A stretch of 64,000 nucleotides of DNA from Paracoccus versutus (GCF_000763885.1 NZ_JRKO01000015.1:36678-100677), one strand, 5' to 3'. Positions 16,531-27,248 are shown, counted from the first letter of the stretch. Notes: generated from the sequence alone by a model not told the origin. Translations and numbers: made by a program.

Positions 16531-18645
16531 TCAAGCCGTCCCCTGCTCGACGATCACCAGAAGATGGCGGCCTTCGAGGGTGATCGTGGTTTCGTAAATG
16601 TCGTCGCGGTTGAAATCGGCCTCGATCACGGTGCGGTCGATGTCTTCGTCACGCTCGTGGCTAAAGCGGATGCGGATATCGTCGTCGTCGAAATCGTCGC
16701 CGTAGATCTTTTCGAAGTCGTCCTCGTGGCGGTCGATTATTCGCTCGAACAGGTCATATTTCGACATGCGCAACCGATCCCCGACCTTGAAGTCCATGAT
16801 CTCGAAACTGCGTGCCTCGACCGTGGCGCCGGGATCGGGCGGCGGCGACGGGGCAAGAAATTCAAAGACATTGTCGCCCTCGCCGCCCTCAAGGCAGAAC
16901 GGCGCGTCGCCCAGGATGAAATGGTCGTCACCCTTGCCGCCGCTTACGGCCTCGAAGCCGGCGATCGCATCCGTGCCGATCTCGACCCCGCTGGCGACGC
17001 CGGCATTCAGGTCGATCAGCAGGCATTCCTCGGCGGCGGAATAGTCCAGCCGGTCCCATCCCTCGCCGCCGTCCAGGCTGCCGTCCCCGCCATCGAGCGC
17101 CGCGATGACGTGATCGTCGCCCGCGCCTGCGAGCACGCGCTCGAATCCCGCGATCGTGTCCGTGCCGATTTCCTCGCCGCTGGCAAGCTCGTCATGAAGG
17201 TCGATCAGCAGGCTGTCGGCGGCGGCGGAATAGTCCAGCGTATCCACGCCCGCGCCGCCGTCATAGATGTCGTCGGCCGCGTCCAGCGCCGCGACGACAT
17301 GGTCGTCGCCCAGCCCGCCGCGGAGGACATCCGCGCCCTGGCCGTCGCTGAGAATATCATTGCCCGCACCGCCTTCCAGCAGGTCGTCGCCCGCGCCCCC
17401 GATCAGCAGATCGTCGCCCGCGCCGCCATGCAGGCTGTCATTGCCCGCACCGCCGTCCAGATAGTCGTCGCCGGTGCCGCCATCCAGCAGGTCGTGGCCG
17501 GCTTCGCCCTGGATGATGTCGTCGCCCTCCTGGCCGAAGATGCGGTCGTCGCCGGCACCGCCCCACAGGTGATCGTCGCCCCGGCCGCCGAAGATCACGT
17601 CATTGCCGTCGCCGCCGAAAACCGTGTCGTTGCCGTCAGCGGCGACGATATGGTCGTGGCCCCGCCCGCCCTGCACGACGTCGTTGCCGCCGCCCGCATC
17701 GATATTGTCGTCGCCGTCGCCGCCGTCGATATCCTCGGCGCAGGCGCCGCCAAGCAGGTTGTCGTCCCCGTCGGTCCCCTGGATGAAATGCCGTTCGAAG
17801 ACCGAGAAATGCGCGGTCTGGGTGACAGAGGCATGGCCGTCGCCGATCTCGTAGCTCAGCGTGACCGGGCCGCTGAAACCGGGTTCGGGGCGATACTCCC
17901 AGCCGCCGTCGATGCGGATCACCGTGCCGGCCGAGGCGGTGACATGATGCACCGACAGCATGTCGCCGTCGGGATCCTCGGCATGGCGCAGCAATTGGCC
18001 CAGCCCGATCGCCAGAACCGCGCAAGAGGCCATGTCGGCCAGATGGACCGGCCCGGAAACACGCGGAGGGCGGTTGCCGCCCTGGGGCGGGGGAGCGCCG
18101 TCGTCGTCATCCTCGTCCGGTTTCGGGTCCGCAGGCCCGTCGTCCGCCGGCGGAAGCACCTGGCCCTTGGGGCCCGGGTTCGCGAATCCGGGCGCGGCGA
18201 TGTGGTTGTCATTCGCGGCCGCGCCGCCCGGCGGGACGAACGGTGCGCCCTGCCACGGCACCGGCAGGCCGAATGTCTCGACATGAACGGTTTTCGGCGG
18301 TGCCACGGATCCGGCGGCAAGGCCGGCGGGGCCGTCCTCGACCGGCGCCGCCGGCTGCGCCCCGGTTGCCGAAGGGGCGCCTTCTGGCGCCCTGGGCGGG
18401 GCGGCGGCCGAGAATGCGGTGCTGGCCGGCTCTGCCGCGCCCTGCGCCGCTTTCTGCGGCGGAAGGGCTGTTTCCTCTTGTCCCCAGGTTGGAAAGATCG
18501 ATTTCAGATATAGGCCCAGCCAAACCAGCGCCGCGCCGAAGACATAGGGCGCGCGGCCTTCCCCTTCGGACGCTTTCGCCGCATAGCGTTCCGCGGCGGC
18601 GGTTTCGGCCGAGCCGGATCGGGTGCCCTTGACCTTGATGATCAT
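16531..18645 (-). CDS. RTX calcium-binding protein with an N-terminal membrane segment
   Basis: 704 residues from the ATG at 18643-18645, which overlaps the upstream ATPase stop (ATGA). It begins [11 protein letters not shown] hydrophobic helix ([18 protein letters not shown]) lies near residues 33-50, followed by a Pro/Ala-rich linker and a cadherin-like module (about 215-290). Roughly a dozen GGxGxDxxx nonapeptides follow (about 300-460). Then come two copies of a larger unit (LDYSAA..LLIDL..ASG.EIGTD.IAGFE), as in serralysin-type C-termini. RTX repeats fold on calcium outside the cell. An N-terminal anchor next to its own secretion ATPase is unusual and may tether the protein to the membrane. 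It may be a surface anchor or accessory partner of the peroxidase. Confidence 0.8.
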   Translation of the reverse strand: MIIKVKGTRSGSAETAAAERYAAKASEGEGRAPYVFGAALVWLGLYLKSIFPTWGQEETALPPQKAAQGAAEPASTAFSAAAPPRAPEGAPSATGAQPAAPVEDGPAGLAAGSVAPPKTVHVETFGLPVPWQGAPFVPPGGAAANDNHIAAPGFANPGPKGQVLPPADDGPADPKPDEDDDDGAPPPQGGNRPPRVSGPVHLADMASCAVLAIGLGQLLRHAEDPDGDMLSVHHVTASAGTVIRIDGGWEYRPEPGFSGPVTLSYEIGDGHASVTQTAHFSVFERHFIQGTDGDDNLLGGACAEDIDGGDGDDNIDAGGGNDVVQGGRGHDHIVAADGNDTVFGGDGNDVIFGGRGDDHLWGGAGDDRIFGQEGDDIIQGEAGHDLLDGGTGDDYLDGGAGNDSLHGGAGDDLLIGGAGDDLLEGGAGNDILSDGQGADVLRGGLGDDHVVAALDAADDIYDGGAGVDTLDYSAAADSLLIDLHDELASGEEIGTDTIAGFERVLAGAGDDHVIAALDGGDGSLDGGEGWDRLDYSAAEECLLIDLNAGVASGVEIGTDAIAGFEAVSGGKGDDHFILGDAPFCLEGGEGDNVFEFLAPSPPPDPGATVEARSFEIMDFKVGDRLRMSKYDLFERIIDRHEDDFEKIYGDDFDDDDIRIRFSHERDEDIDRTVIEADFNRDDIYETTITLEGRHLLVIVEQGTA

Positions 18646-20405
18646 GCCGTGACGCGCGCCGTTGCCGGGGCACGCTCCTTCCTGTCGGTTTCTGCTGCGT
18701 CGAGATCGACCCGCACGGGCCGCGCGATGATGTCCTCCTTGGGACCGAAGGCGGTCATCCGGCCGTTCTGGACCACCGCGACCAGGTCCACCGCCGCCAG
18801 GGCGCTGGGACGATGGGCGATCACCACCACGATGCCGCCCCGCGCCTTGACCGCGTTGATCGCCGCCGTCAGCGCCGCCTCGCCCTCGCCATCCAGGTTC
18901 GAGTTCGGCTCGTCCAGCACCACCACGAAGGGATCGCCGTAAAGCGCGCGGGCAAGGCCGATGCGCTGCCGCTGGCCGCCGGACAGCGCGATCCCCATCG
19001 GCCCCAGCGCGGTGTGATAGCCGTCGGGCAGGCGCACGATCATCTCGTGCACGCCCGCCGCCTTGGCGGCATCGACGATGCCGCGCGGATCGGGATCGGG
19101 TTCCAGGCGCGAGATGTTTTCCTGGATATCGCCCTCCAGCAGCGCGACATCCTGCGGCAGATAGCCGATATGGCGGCCAAGGGTTTCGTCGTCCCATTGC
19201 CCCAGCTCGGCATCGTCCAGCCGGATGCTGCCGCGCAGGGCGGGCCAGATGCCGGTCAGGGCACGCGCCAGGGTGGTCTTGCCGCCGCCGCTGGGGCCGA
19301 TGACGCCAAGCGCCTGGCCCGGCGACAGGGTGAAGCCGACCTCGCTCAGCAGCACCCGGCCGCTGTCGGGGGCGGCGATGGTCAGGTTCTCGACCTTCAG
19401 CGACTGGCGGGGGGGCGGCAGGGGCATCGGTGCCTCGGCCTCGGCCAGCGCCACGACGGTTTCCTTCAGCCGCCGGAAGGCCGCGCGGGCGGCAACCACG
19501 CCCTTCCAGTTGGCGATGGCCATGTCGATCGGCGCCAGCGCGCGGGCCGAGGCGACCGAGGCGGCAATGATCGCGCCGGGCGACAGCTCGCCGATTATGG
19601 TCAGGAAGGCGCCGAGGCCCAGCACCGCGGATTGCAGGATCATCCTGAACACGCGCGAGATCGCCCCGAAGGTGCCGCCGACATCGTTGGCGCGGGTCTG
19701 CAGGGCCAGATGCTCGTCATTGGCGCGCGTGAAGCGCATGACGGCGCGGGCGCCGAAGCCCATCGCCTTGACGATCTCGGCGTTGCGGGCGTTGGAATCG
19801 GCGATGGCGTTGCGGGCGATCATCGCCTTCTGCGATGCCTCGTTCAGGCGCCGGGTCATCAGCTCGGTGACGATGGTCAGCGCCGCCAGCACGAAGGCGC
19901 CGCCCAGCGTCAGCGCCCCCAGCCAGGGATGCAGGACATAGACGAAGGCCACGAACAGCGGAACCCAAGGCAGGTCGAACAGCGCCACCGGCCCCTGGCT
20001 GCCCAGGAAGCCGCGCACCGTATCGACGTCGCGGCCCCGCTCCAGCGCCTCCGAGGTGGAAAAGCCAAAGCGCGGCATGTCGATCGCCACCTGATGGGCC
20101 AGCGGCGCCAGCCGGCGGTCCAGCCGCGCGCCGATCCGCACCAGGATCTGCGAGCGGATGATGTCGAACAGCCCCTGCGAGAAATACAGCCCGATGGCCA
20201 GGATCGAGATCGCCAGCAGCGTCGGCACGCTGCCGCTGGTCAGCGCCCGGTCATAGATCTGCAGCATGTAGAAGGCGCCGGTCAGCGCCAGGACGCTGAT
20301 GATGCCCGATATGCCGAACAGAAAGACGAGGATGGCGCGATATCCCCGGATCAGGTTTGCAGCGCCCTTGCGTCTCGCCGCCTTCGTCACATCCCTGCCA
20401 CGCAT
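18642..20405 (-). CDS. Type I secretion ABC transporter (PrtD/LapB-like permease-ATPase)
   Basis: 587 residues from the ATG at 20405, preferred because GAGGTGGG precedes it; in-frame sequence further upstream overlaps a hairpin and has no domain. The N-terminal membrane domain has about six helices (starting [20 protein letters not shown]). The ATPase domain has Walker [10 protein letters not shown], signature [15 protein letters not shown] and Walker [12 protein letters not shown]. No C39 peptidase domain is present, so substrates keep their N-termini and are recognised through C-terminal signals. It is placed between the RTX peroxidase and the second RTX protein, both likely cargo. Confidence 0.92.
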   Translation of the reverse strand: MRGRDVTKAARRKGAANLIRGYRAILVFLFGISGIISVLALTGAFYMLQIYDRALTSGSVPTLLAISILAIGLYFSQGLFDIIRSQILVRIGARLDRRLAPLAHQVAIDMPRFGFSTSEALERGRDVDTVRGFLGSQGPVALFDLPWVPLFVAFVYVLHPWLGALTLGGAFVLAALTIVTELMTRRLNEASQKAMIARNAIADSNARNAEIVKAMGFGARAVMRFTRANDEHLALQTRANDVGGTFGAISRVFRMILQSAVLGLGAFLTIIGELSPGAIIAASVASARALAPIDMAIANWKGVVAARAAFRRLKETVVALAEAEAPMPLPPPRQSLKVENLTIAAPDSGRVLLSEVGFTLSPGQALGVIGPSGGGKTTLARALTGIWPALRGSIRLDDAELGQWDDETLGRHIGYLPQDVALLEGDIQENISRLEPDPDPRGIVDAAKAAGVHEMIVRLPDGYHTALGPMGIALSGGQRQRIGLARALYGDPFVVVLDEPNSNLDGEGEAALTAAINAVKARGGIVVVIAHRPSALAAVDLVAVVQNGRMTAFGPKEDIIARPVRVDLDAAETDRKERAPATARVTA

Positions 20406-20439
20406 CGGAACCCACCTCGCTACCTTGTCGGGAAAGGAA

Positions 20440-20470
20440 CCCGCCGGCCGCCCTGGGACCGGCCGGCGGG
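20440..20470 (-). terminator. Strong stem-loop between the RTX peroxidase and the secretion ATPase
   Basis: CCCGCCGGCCG (20440-20450) pairs with CGGCCGGCGGG (20460-20470), an 11-bp GC stem with a 9-base loop. It lies 9 bases past the peroxidase stop and about 35 bases before the ATPase start. Without a T-tract it may attenuate transcription or protect the mRNA 3' end, making much more peroxidase than secretion machinery. Confidence 0.55.
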
Positions 20471-20478
20471 CCACGGCG

Positions 20479-23400
20479 TCACAGATTGAAGTCGTTCGCC
20501 GTCAGGATATGCGCGCCCTTGAGGCTGATGCGGAAATCGGCCCCGTCATCGCCGGTCGTGTTCCCCATGACGACCGTATAGTCGCCATCCTCCCTTGTCT
20601 CGTGAACGACCATCAGCTGGCCGCGTCCGGTGAAGGCCTCTCCGGTCACCAGGGTGAAGGACTGCTTGCCGTCCGCCCCGGCATCGGCATCGATGGCGGA
20701 AAGGTCGATGCGATCACCCGGCGCGAAGTCGACGATCGTGTCGCCATCGGCATCCTGCGCCGACAGGAAGCGGAAGACGTCCTTGCCGCCGCCGCCATCC
20801 ATCACGTTGACCGCGGCGCTGGCGGTGATGACGTCATTGCCCGATCCGGTGACGATGTTCTCGATGCTCCAGATCGTGTCGCTGCCGGTCTGTTCGCTCG
20901 ACACGCTGCCCCGGCCCATGAAGCCGGTGCCCAGATCGGCGGTGATGTTGGCGGTTATCTGGGACATGTCCAGCGTGTCGGCATCCTCGTCGCCGTAATA
21001 GACGTCGTCGCCGTCGCCCTTGGTGGCCACGATCAGATCCCCGCCCTTGCCGCCGAAGACAGTGTCGTTGCCGGTGCCGCCGGTGATCATGTCACCGTCG
21101 TCGCCGCCGAAGATCCGGTCGTGCCCCGCATCGCCATAGAGCATGTCCGCCCCGGCACCGCCGAAGACGTCATCGGCGTCGCTGCCGCCGAGGATCACGT
21201 CGCGCCCGCCGCCGCCGCTGAGGAAGTCGCCGCCCTCGCCCCCGCGGATGATGTCGGCGCCCTCGCCGCCCTGCAGCACGTCCGCCTTGCCCGTGCCGAT
21301 CAGGGTTAGGTCAGCTACCAAGCCGGCCCCATCCGGGGGCGCGACGTCGTCCGGGCCGTCGCCCAAAGGGCTGGTATCGTCCGGCTCGGTTTCCGCCGGC
21401 GGCGCGGCCGGGCCGGTGAAGGTGACGGAACCCTCCCCGGCCGTCAGCGTGGTGGTGCCGTCGGGATTATGGGTGATCGTATGGCCCGCATCGCTTCCGG
21501 GCATCTCGATCACGTCCTGCTCGCGCAGCTGCCCGATGATCGTGTCCTGCCCGCCGTTCGAGCGGAACAGAACCCGGTGGGCCGAGTTCAGCCCCGAGAT
21601 GTCGAGCACGTCGTCGCCGGCCCCGCCTTCCAGCGTGATGGTGCTGTAGGAAAGGCTGGTGCCGGTAAAGTCGCCATGCGCCGCGAAGGTGTCGCCGCCG
21701 CCCATGCCCGAGATTACGACCTCCTCGACATCCTTCATGATCGCGACCACCGCGGCGTAATTGGTGCCGTTGCGGGTGATGATGATCTCGGTATCCTCGG
21801 GCACGTTGCCGTTCAGCACCTGGTTGTTGTTGGCCGCGGCGGCGGCCCGCCATTCGGCAAGCGTCCAGATGTGATAGGCTTCGGCGGTCGCGTCGCCGGT
21901 GACATGCACGGTATCGGTGCCGGCGCCGCCGTCGATCGTGTCGCGCCCGTCGCCGACGTTCCACTGGACCAGGTCGTCGCCATCGCCGCCGCGGATGACG
22001 TCGGCGCCCACCCCGCCGATCAGCGTGTCGTTGCCCAGGCCGCCGTCAAGCGTGTCGTTGCCGATGCCGCCGTCAAGCGCGTCGTTGCCGGCCCCGCCAT
22101 CCAGCAGATCGACGCCGGCCTCGCCGATCAGCTCGTCGTCGCCATCGCCGCCGGACAGGGCATCGTAGCCGCCGCCGTTCAGCAGGTCGTCGCCCGGGTC
22201 GCCCTCCAGCGTATCGGCCCCGGCGGCGCCGTTCAGCGTGTCGTTGCCGCCGCCGCCCAGCAACAGGTCGTTGCCGCCTTCGCCGTTCAGAAGATCGTCG
22301 CCGTCCAGGCCGCTGATCGTGTCATTGCCGCCCCTGCCTTCGATGATGTCGGCGCCAACGGTGCCCGACATTGTCTCTGCCGTGCCGTTGCCGACCAGAT
22401 GGACGCCGACCGGCGAGGTCACGGAAGAGATCACCTCCTCGGCCTTGCCGAAGCCGTCGGTATAGCGCGCCACCACCCGCAGCTGGGTGTTCACATGGGC
22501 CAGGCCCGGCGTGAAGGAACTGCCGGTCGCCCCGGCGATATCCGTCCACAGGCCGCCGATGAAGCTTTGCCACTGCACGCTCATCGTCGCCATGTCGATC
22601 CCGTCGGCATCGCTGATCCCGCTCAGGTCCACGGCCAGCGCCTGGCCCTGCGTGGGCGTGGTGTCGCTGATCAGCGGCTGGCCCACCGGCTCGGCGTTGA
22701 ACAGGTCCGAGACATTGACGGTGACGTCGCCGAACTGCAGCACCTCGATGTTGTAGAGCGTGTCGATCCCGTCCGAGACCCGGTTCTGGTTGGTGATCGG
22801 GTCGATCACGCCAGCGGTCTCGTCGAGATGCTCGATGCGGATGCTGCCATCGGCGTTGCGCGTCACCGCGTAGTTCTCGAACAGATCCCAATAGACCGCG
22901 GTGTCCGTGCCGCTGTCGTCCCACAGGATTTCGCGGGTGATCTGCAACTGGCCGGGGTCATAGACCCGCTCCAGCATCAGCAGGTCCAGCGTCCGGCCGC
23001 CATGCAGCACGTTGCCGGCCAGGTCGGTGACGACCGCGGACATGCCTTCGGCCGTGGCGATCTCGGTCCCGCCCGCGTCAAGGATGCTGATGCGAAGGTT
23101 CAGCCAGGCGTCGCCGTCGATGACGTCATTGCCGCCCCGGCCCTCGATCAGATCGCCGCCGCCGCCGCCCAGCAGGATGTTGCCGCCGGTGAAGATCATC
23201 TTCTCGGCGCCCGAGCCGTCGGCCCAGTATTCGCCCAGCCGCATCATGTCGGGGGTGATGATCCGGTCCAGCCCGGCGATGCGGTCGATCCCGGCCTGGT
23301 CCAGCTCGTTATGGATGAAATTGCCCTCGGGCGTCGGATCGAAGGCCAGCTCCTGGTCGCCCTCCTCGTCGCTGCGGTCGTCGCCGCGCAGGATGTCGTC

Positions 23401-26400
23401 ATGGATCCAGCCCGACAGCGCCTCGACCTGGCTGAAGCGGTCGCGCAGCACCTCCAGGGGCAGGCTGTCGAAGACCGGGAAGTTCATGTCGGCCACGCCC
23501 GGAACCTGCTGGCCCTTGAAGGCCACCCAGTCATGGCCCCACATGCCGATGAACTTCTGGATCCCCTCGCCGGCGATCATGATGTCGTCGCCGGAATCGG
23601 CGTCGTAATCGGTGTCGCCGCTGCCGCCGTTCAGCACGTCATGGCCGATGATCGACGAGTTGAAGAAGATGTCGCCGTTGTCGCCGGCGATATAGTCGAA
23701 CAGGCCGTGGCCCTCGACCCAGTCGTCGCCCTCGTTGCCGAACAGCATGTCCGGGCCGTTGCCGCCCATGAGGAAGTCGTCGCCAGTGCCGCCCCGGATC
23801 TCGGAGCCGTCCGGGCCGGTCATCAGGAAATCCCGGCCCGAGCCGCCGAAGATCAGCGCCATGCCCGAGCCGCCGTGGATGACGTCGTTGCCGGCATCGC
23901 CATGCAGCATGTCGGTCTCGCCTATGTCGGTGCCGGCATTGGTGATGATGTCGTTGCCGTCGCCGCCATGGACGATGTCGACCCCATATCCGGCCTCGAT
24001 CCGGTCGTCGCCGCCGAAGCCCCGGATCGCATCGTCGCCGCCGCCGGCGATGATGGTGTCGTTGCCCTCGGTCCCGGCGATGACGGTGTGGTCGGCGCCA
24101 TTGTAGCGGATGAAGTTCGCGCCGCGCTCGACCAGGCTGGAGATCGCCTCCAGCGTCGGGTTGTCATGCACCGGATCCGCGTGCCCGAACTGCGCCTGCT
24201 TGGCGGCATCGACATAGAGGACGTGATCGGGGATCGAGAAGATGTCGCCCGGCAGCGCGAAGCCCGTCGCCCCCAGGTCGGTGTTGCGCATGACGATCGA
24301 GGCCAGCGAGTTGTTTTCCAGCTCGGTCAGCAGGTTCAGGCCCTGCGCGCGCGACAGGTAATAGAAGCGGTCGGCATGCTGCAGGTTCTCCATCTGCAAT
24401 TCGAAGATGAAGGCGAAGGTCGAGCCCAGCATGCCCCCGAAGGGCATCTTCTTCTCGGCCAGCCCGCCGACCCACAGGTCGACATCGTCAAGCCCGCCCC
24501 TGCGCGCCGCGAACTCGCCGCTTGCGCTCAGGAAGGCCAGCCGGTCGGCGGGGGCCGAGATCACGCGGGCGCCGCCGTCCTCGAAGACCGTCTGGTCGGT
24601 GCCGAAGACGATGGCCATGGCGGCGGCACGCTTGCCCGCCACGGTTTCCTCGCCCCTGATCAGGTCATGGGTGCCATAGGCGGCGATGAAGTTGACGATG
24701 GATTCGGGGTTCTTCAGGTTCACCGCGAAATCGACCCAGCTGTCATAGGGCTTCAGCTGGCTGTCGCCGCCGGCCATGTCCATGAACTGCTGGCGCGCCT
24801 CGTTCAGCGTCGGCATGCCGGTGTCGCGGCCGCGCGCGATGTTGATCGCGGCAAGGTCCAGCGGGATGCCGACCAGTTGGTTGCGCAGCACGTTGGTGAC
24901 GAATTCGTCGATCTCGTTGCCGACCTGCCCGGTCATGCCGCGCACGATGGCGCCCGCCGCCTGGTGATGGTCCACGGTGTCGGAGCCGAAGGCCAGCGGG
25001 TTGAGGAAGGCGTCGAAGAGCGTCAGGTGGTCGGTCGAGCCGTCCGCATGGATCTGGTCCACGGTCTCGTTCAGCATCGAATGGCCGAAGCGATAGACCA
25101 CATGGGCGAATTCGGCAAAGATCGCCGGATTGATCTCGACATCCGGCTGCACCATGAAGATGTCTACGTCGGGCTGCGCCTTGCGGGCGAATTCTTCGAA
25201 GACCAGGTGCTGATATTCCATCTCGGTGGTGAAGCGCGCGGTCTGGAACAGCCGCTCGCCGTCCCAGTTGCCGTCGGCGTCGCGCCATTCGGCGATGAAA
25301 TCCGCGTCGCCGGTGTCCAGGATCACCTGCTTGATGTGATCGACCAGCCGGTTGTGCTCGGCGTGGAACACCGAATGCACCGCCGTCAGGCCGATATTCT
25401 CGTTCCCGCGCCCGTCGCCGGTGATGTAATGCGCATCCAGCATCTCGTCGTCATAGGAATCGCGGTTGCCGCGTGCGTCGAAGCCGCCGGAATAGCCCGG
25501 CGCGTCGTCGCCATCGGGCTGCAACACGCCGTCCACCGCCACCGGCACCGCGTTATGGGCGATGTCGTCCAGGAAGGCATTGCCCGTTCGCGCGGCCGAG
25601 ACGGTCTCGCCCGGATCGATCACGTTGCCGCCGAACAGCACGGTGCCGGGGGGCAGCTGGATGGCGGAGGGATCGACCGGATCGGCCAGGTTGCCCTCGA
25701 CCCAGATCGGCATGCCGTCCACGTCGAAGGCGGCAAGGATCTGCGGCAGCCCATTCGGGCCGCGGATGAATTCGCCGTAGGGGTCGGTCAGCAGGACCGG
25801 AACCGCGCCCACGTCCAGGTCGGTCAGGTCGATGCCCAGCAACTCGCGCGCCTGATCCTTGACGTCGCGCCATGTGGCCATGCCCCGCGCCCCTTCCAGC
25901 AGCTTGCCGGTCGAGACCGGCCCGTCCGGCCCTTCGGCATATTCGCGCAGAAAGACCTGATGCGAGGGATGCGAGGTATAGGTCTGGTTCTGGTCCACCC
26001 ACGGCGTGGTCACATTGGCCGCGCCGTCGCCGATGGTGGCGCGGGACATGGCCATGAAATTGGTATGCGGCGAATCCGGGTCATACAGCGGGTCGTCCGG
26101 CTGCAGCGGGATATAGACCGTACCGTGCCCGCCCTTCTGCACCAGGTCCAGGCCGTGGTCGAAGAACTGCCCGAACAGCGTGAACCAGGCATTGTAGGAT
26201 GCCGACAGCCCTTCGTCCGGGGCCTGGTTGGGCAGCCTGATGGTCGGGCCGTCCATCTCGATCCCGTGCTGGTCCAGCAAGTCGGCCAGCTGGGCCTGTG
26301 CGATGGCATGGGCCGCGCTGCCCGGCACCGTGCCCTTGACCAGCGAATGGGCCGTCATGACACCTTGCACCGCCGCGGTCATGTCCGCGCCCTCGACCCC

Positions 26401-26826
26401 GGCATGGCGCAGCGCGGCGGCGATGGCCGCCGGATTGTCCAGCGTCTGGTCCACGATCAGGTTGGAAATCAGCCGCGGGTCGGCATCGACCACGGTTCCG
26501 GGCTGAAAGCCGGGGCTGGTCGGACTGCCGGGCGCATAGTCGTTGTTGGTCAGCCATACCGGGTTTTCCGGCGTGCCGAACATCATCTGGTCGTCGCTTT
26601 CGTCGCGCCAGGTGGGATCGGTCAGCCGCAGGAATTCCTCGTGCGAGGCGCCCCATCTTTCGCGGCCGGGAACAAGGTTGTTGTCGCTGCCATCGACCGT
26701 GCGCAGCCCATAGGGCAACAGCGGGCTGCTTACCAGCTCGGTCAGCGGCGTGCCGGCGGCATGGGCCTCGGCGATCTTGATCTGCTCGAGAATGAATTCG
26801 AGATCGTGCCTGATCAGCGTTACCAT
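20479..26826 (-). CDS. Animal-type haem peroxidase fused to RTX repeats (MopA/peroxicin-like)
   Basis: 2115 residues. The first ~880 residues form an animal-type haem peroxidase domain with its key residues in place: distal His224 in FGQFFDHGLDLV, catalytic Arg473 in GDGRGNENIGLTAVH, and proximal His582 in YRFGHSMLNE. RTX nonapeptides follow in three blocks (about 920-1010, 1470-1620 and 1830-1950), separated by a linker containing an Ig/cadherin-like module (about 1330-1440). The C-terminus has the hydrophobic ending (ILTANDFNL) common in type I secretion cargo. There is no Sec signal. Secreted proteins of this architecture include the manganese-oxidising MopA enzymes of Aurantimonas and Erythrobacter. 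A halogenating or antimicrobial peroxidase is the alternative. CAGGGGGATT precedes the ATG. It heads the secretion operon. Confidence 0.9.
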   Translation of the reverse strand: MVTLIRHDLEFILEQIKIAEAHAAGTPLTELVSSPLLPYGLRTVDGSDNNLVPGRERWGASHEEFLRLTDPTWRDESDDQMMFGTPENPVWLTNNDYAPGSPTSPGFQPGTVVDADPRLISNLIVDQTLDNPAAIAAALRHAGVEGADMTAAVQGVMTAHSLVKGTVPGSAAHAIAQAQLADLLDQHGIEMDGPTIRLPNQAPDEGLSASYNAWFTLFGQFFDHGLDLVQKGGHGTVYIPLQPDDPLYDPDSPHTNFMAMSRATIGDGAANVTTPWVDQNQTYTSHPSHQVFLREYAEGPDGPVSTGKLLEGARGMATWRDVKDQARELLGIDLTDLDVGAVPVLLTDPYGEFIRGPNGLPQILAAFDVDGMPIWVEGNLADPVDPSAIQLPPGTVLFGGNVIDPGETVSAARTGNAFLDDIAHNAVPVAVDGVLQPDGDDAPGYSGGFDARGNRDSYDDEMLDAHYITGDGRGNENIGLTAVHSVFHAEHNRLVDHIKQVILDTGDADFIAEWRDADGNWDGERLFQTARFTTEMEYQHLVFEEFARKAQPDVDIFMVQPDVEINPAIFAEFAHVVYRFGHSMLNETVDQIHADGSTDHLTLFDAFLNPLAFGSDTVDHHQAAGAIVRGMTGQVGNEIDEFVTNVLRNQLVGIPLDLAAINIARGRDTGMPTLNEARQQFMDMAGGDSQLKPYDSWVDFAVNLKNPESIVNFIAAYGTHDLIRGEETVAGKRAAAMAIVFGTDQTVFEDGGARVISAPADRLAFLSASGEFAARRGGLDDVDLWVGGLAEKKMPFGGMLGSTFAFIFELQMENLQHADRFYYLSRAQGLNLLTELENNSLASIVMRNTDLGATGFALPGDIFSIPDHVLYVDAAKQAQFGHADPVHDNPTLEAISSLVERGANFIRYNGADHTVIAGTEGNDTIIAGGGDDAIRGFGGDDRIEAGYGVDIVHGGDGNDIITNAGTDIGETDMLHGDAGNDVIHGGSGMALIFGGSGRDFLMTGPDGSEIRGGTGDDFLMGGNGPDMLFGNEGDDWVEGHGLFDYIAGDNGDIFFNSSIIGHDVLNGGSGDTDYDADSGDDIMIAGEGIQKFIGMWGHDWVAFKGQQVPGVADMNFPVFDSLPLEVLRDRFSQVEALSGWIHDDILRGDDRSDEEGDQELAFDPTPEGNFIHNELDQAGIDRIAGLDRIITPDMMRLGEYWADGSGAEKMIFTGGNILLGGGGGDLIEGRGGNDVIDGDAWLNLRISILDAGGTEIATAEGMSAVVTDLAGNVLHGGRTLDLLMLERVYDPGQLQITREILWDDSGTDTAVYWDLFENYAVTRNADGSIRIEHLDETAGVIDPITNQNRVSDGIDTLYNIEVLQFGDVTVNVSDLFNAEPVGQPLISDTTPTQGQALAVDLSGISDADGIDMATMSVQWQSFIGGLWTDIAGATGSSFTPGLAHVNTQLRVVARYTDGFGKAEEVISSVTSPVGVHLVGNGTAETMSGTVGADIIEGRGGNDTISGLDGDDLLNGEGGNDLLLGGGGNDTLNGAAGADTLEGDPGDDLLNGGGYDALSGGDGDDELIGEAGVDLLDGGAGNDALDGGIGNDTLDGGLGNDTLIGGVGADVIRGGDGDDLVQWNVGDGRDTIDGGAGTDTVHVTGDATAEAYHIWTLAEWRAAAAANNNQVLNGNVPEDTEIIITRNGTNYAAVVAIMKDVEEVVISGMGGGDTFAAHGDFTGTSLSYSTITLEGGAGDDVLDISGLNSAHRVLFRSNGGQDTIIGQLREQDVIEMPGSDAGHTITHNPDGTTTLTAGEGSVTFTGPAAPPAETEPDDTSPLGDGPDDVAPPDGAGLVADLTLIGTGKADVLQGGEGADIIRGGEGGDFLSGGGGRDVILGGSDADDVFGGAGADMLYGDAGHDRIFGGDDGDMITGGTGNDTVFGGKGGDLIVATKGDGDDVYYGDEDADTLDMSQITANITADLGTGFMGRGSVSSEQTGSDTIWSIENIVTGSGNDVITASAAVNVMDGGGGKDVFRFLSAQDADGDTIVDFAPGDRIDLSAIDADAGADGKQSFTLVTGEAFTGRGQLMVVHETREDGDYTVVMGNTTGDDGADFRISLKGAHILTANDFNL

Positions 26827-26953
26827 GATGTAATCCCCCTGTGTCGAACGCTTTCCGCCGCGGTGGCGGAAAAGCCCCGCCCGCGCCGCTATGCGGGACG
26901 CCTGCCGATATGCCTGGAATCATGCCCGTCTGGGCGCGGGGCATGAACTTGAC

Positions 26954-27055
26954 AAAGTCCGGTCTTTTCATGCGGCCCAGGTCCGAAGGATAAGGCGTCG
27001 AAGGTCCAGGTGCGGATCGGACCAATGTCCGAAGGCTGATTGACCGAAAGTCTGA
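26954..27055. repeat. Phased GTCC direct repeats in the peroxidase / response-regulator promoter region
   Basis: GTCC occurs at 26957, 26981, 27004 and 27027, with a near copy (GTCT) at 27050. The steps are 24, 23, 23 and 23 bases. Two copies extend to GTCCGAAGG (26981-26989 and 27027-27035), and the fourth is part of the inverted repeat CGGAC-CAAT-GTCCG (27018-27031). The array lies between the divergent peroxidase (ATG 26826) and response regulator (ATG 27249). It resembles a series of binding sites for a dimeric regulator. The rest of the 422-base intergenic region shows no gene. Confidence 0.6.
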
Positions 27056-27248
27056 AAACCGGCCTTGGGACAATTCAACGGCCGTTCATTTCCATTATCG
27101 CATTCATATTGAAATCATCGGGAATCCGTATGGGAAAGACCGCGTCAAGATGCAAAAACATGCCCTTAACGACAGTTTCTGGGCCCGGACCGTTCTGCTA
27201 TCGTCAAAACATATCGGTTCAGTTGAATGTCGACGGAGGTTTCCGCCC

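Noticed and set aside
17300..17720. Regular short repeats resembling a CRISPR array
   Set aside because: They are degenerate codons of RTX nonapeptides in an open frame, with no conserved repeat/variable spacer structure.
15304..18513. A 1069-codon open frame on the plus strand opposite the HlyD and RTX genes
   Set aside because: It is an antisense shadow of GC-rich, repeat-coding DNA; it has no domains, and the minus strand holds well-defined families.
18646..19197. N-terminal extension of the second RTX protein to 888 residues
   Set aside because: The extra residues overlap the ATPase gene out of frame and have no domain; the ATGA overlap at 18642-18645 gives the natural start.
21469..26946. 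An 1825-codon plus-strand frame opposite the RTX peroxidase
   Set aside because: It arises from the codon periodicity of the peroxidase/RTX gene; the minus-strand product has all catalytic peroxidase residues.
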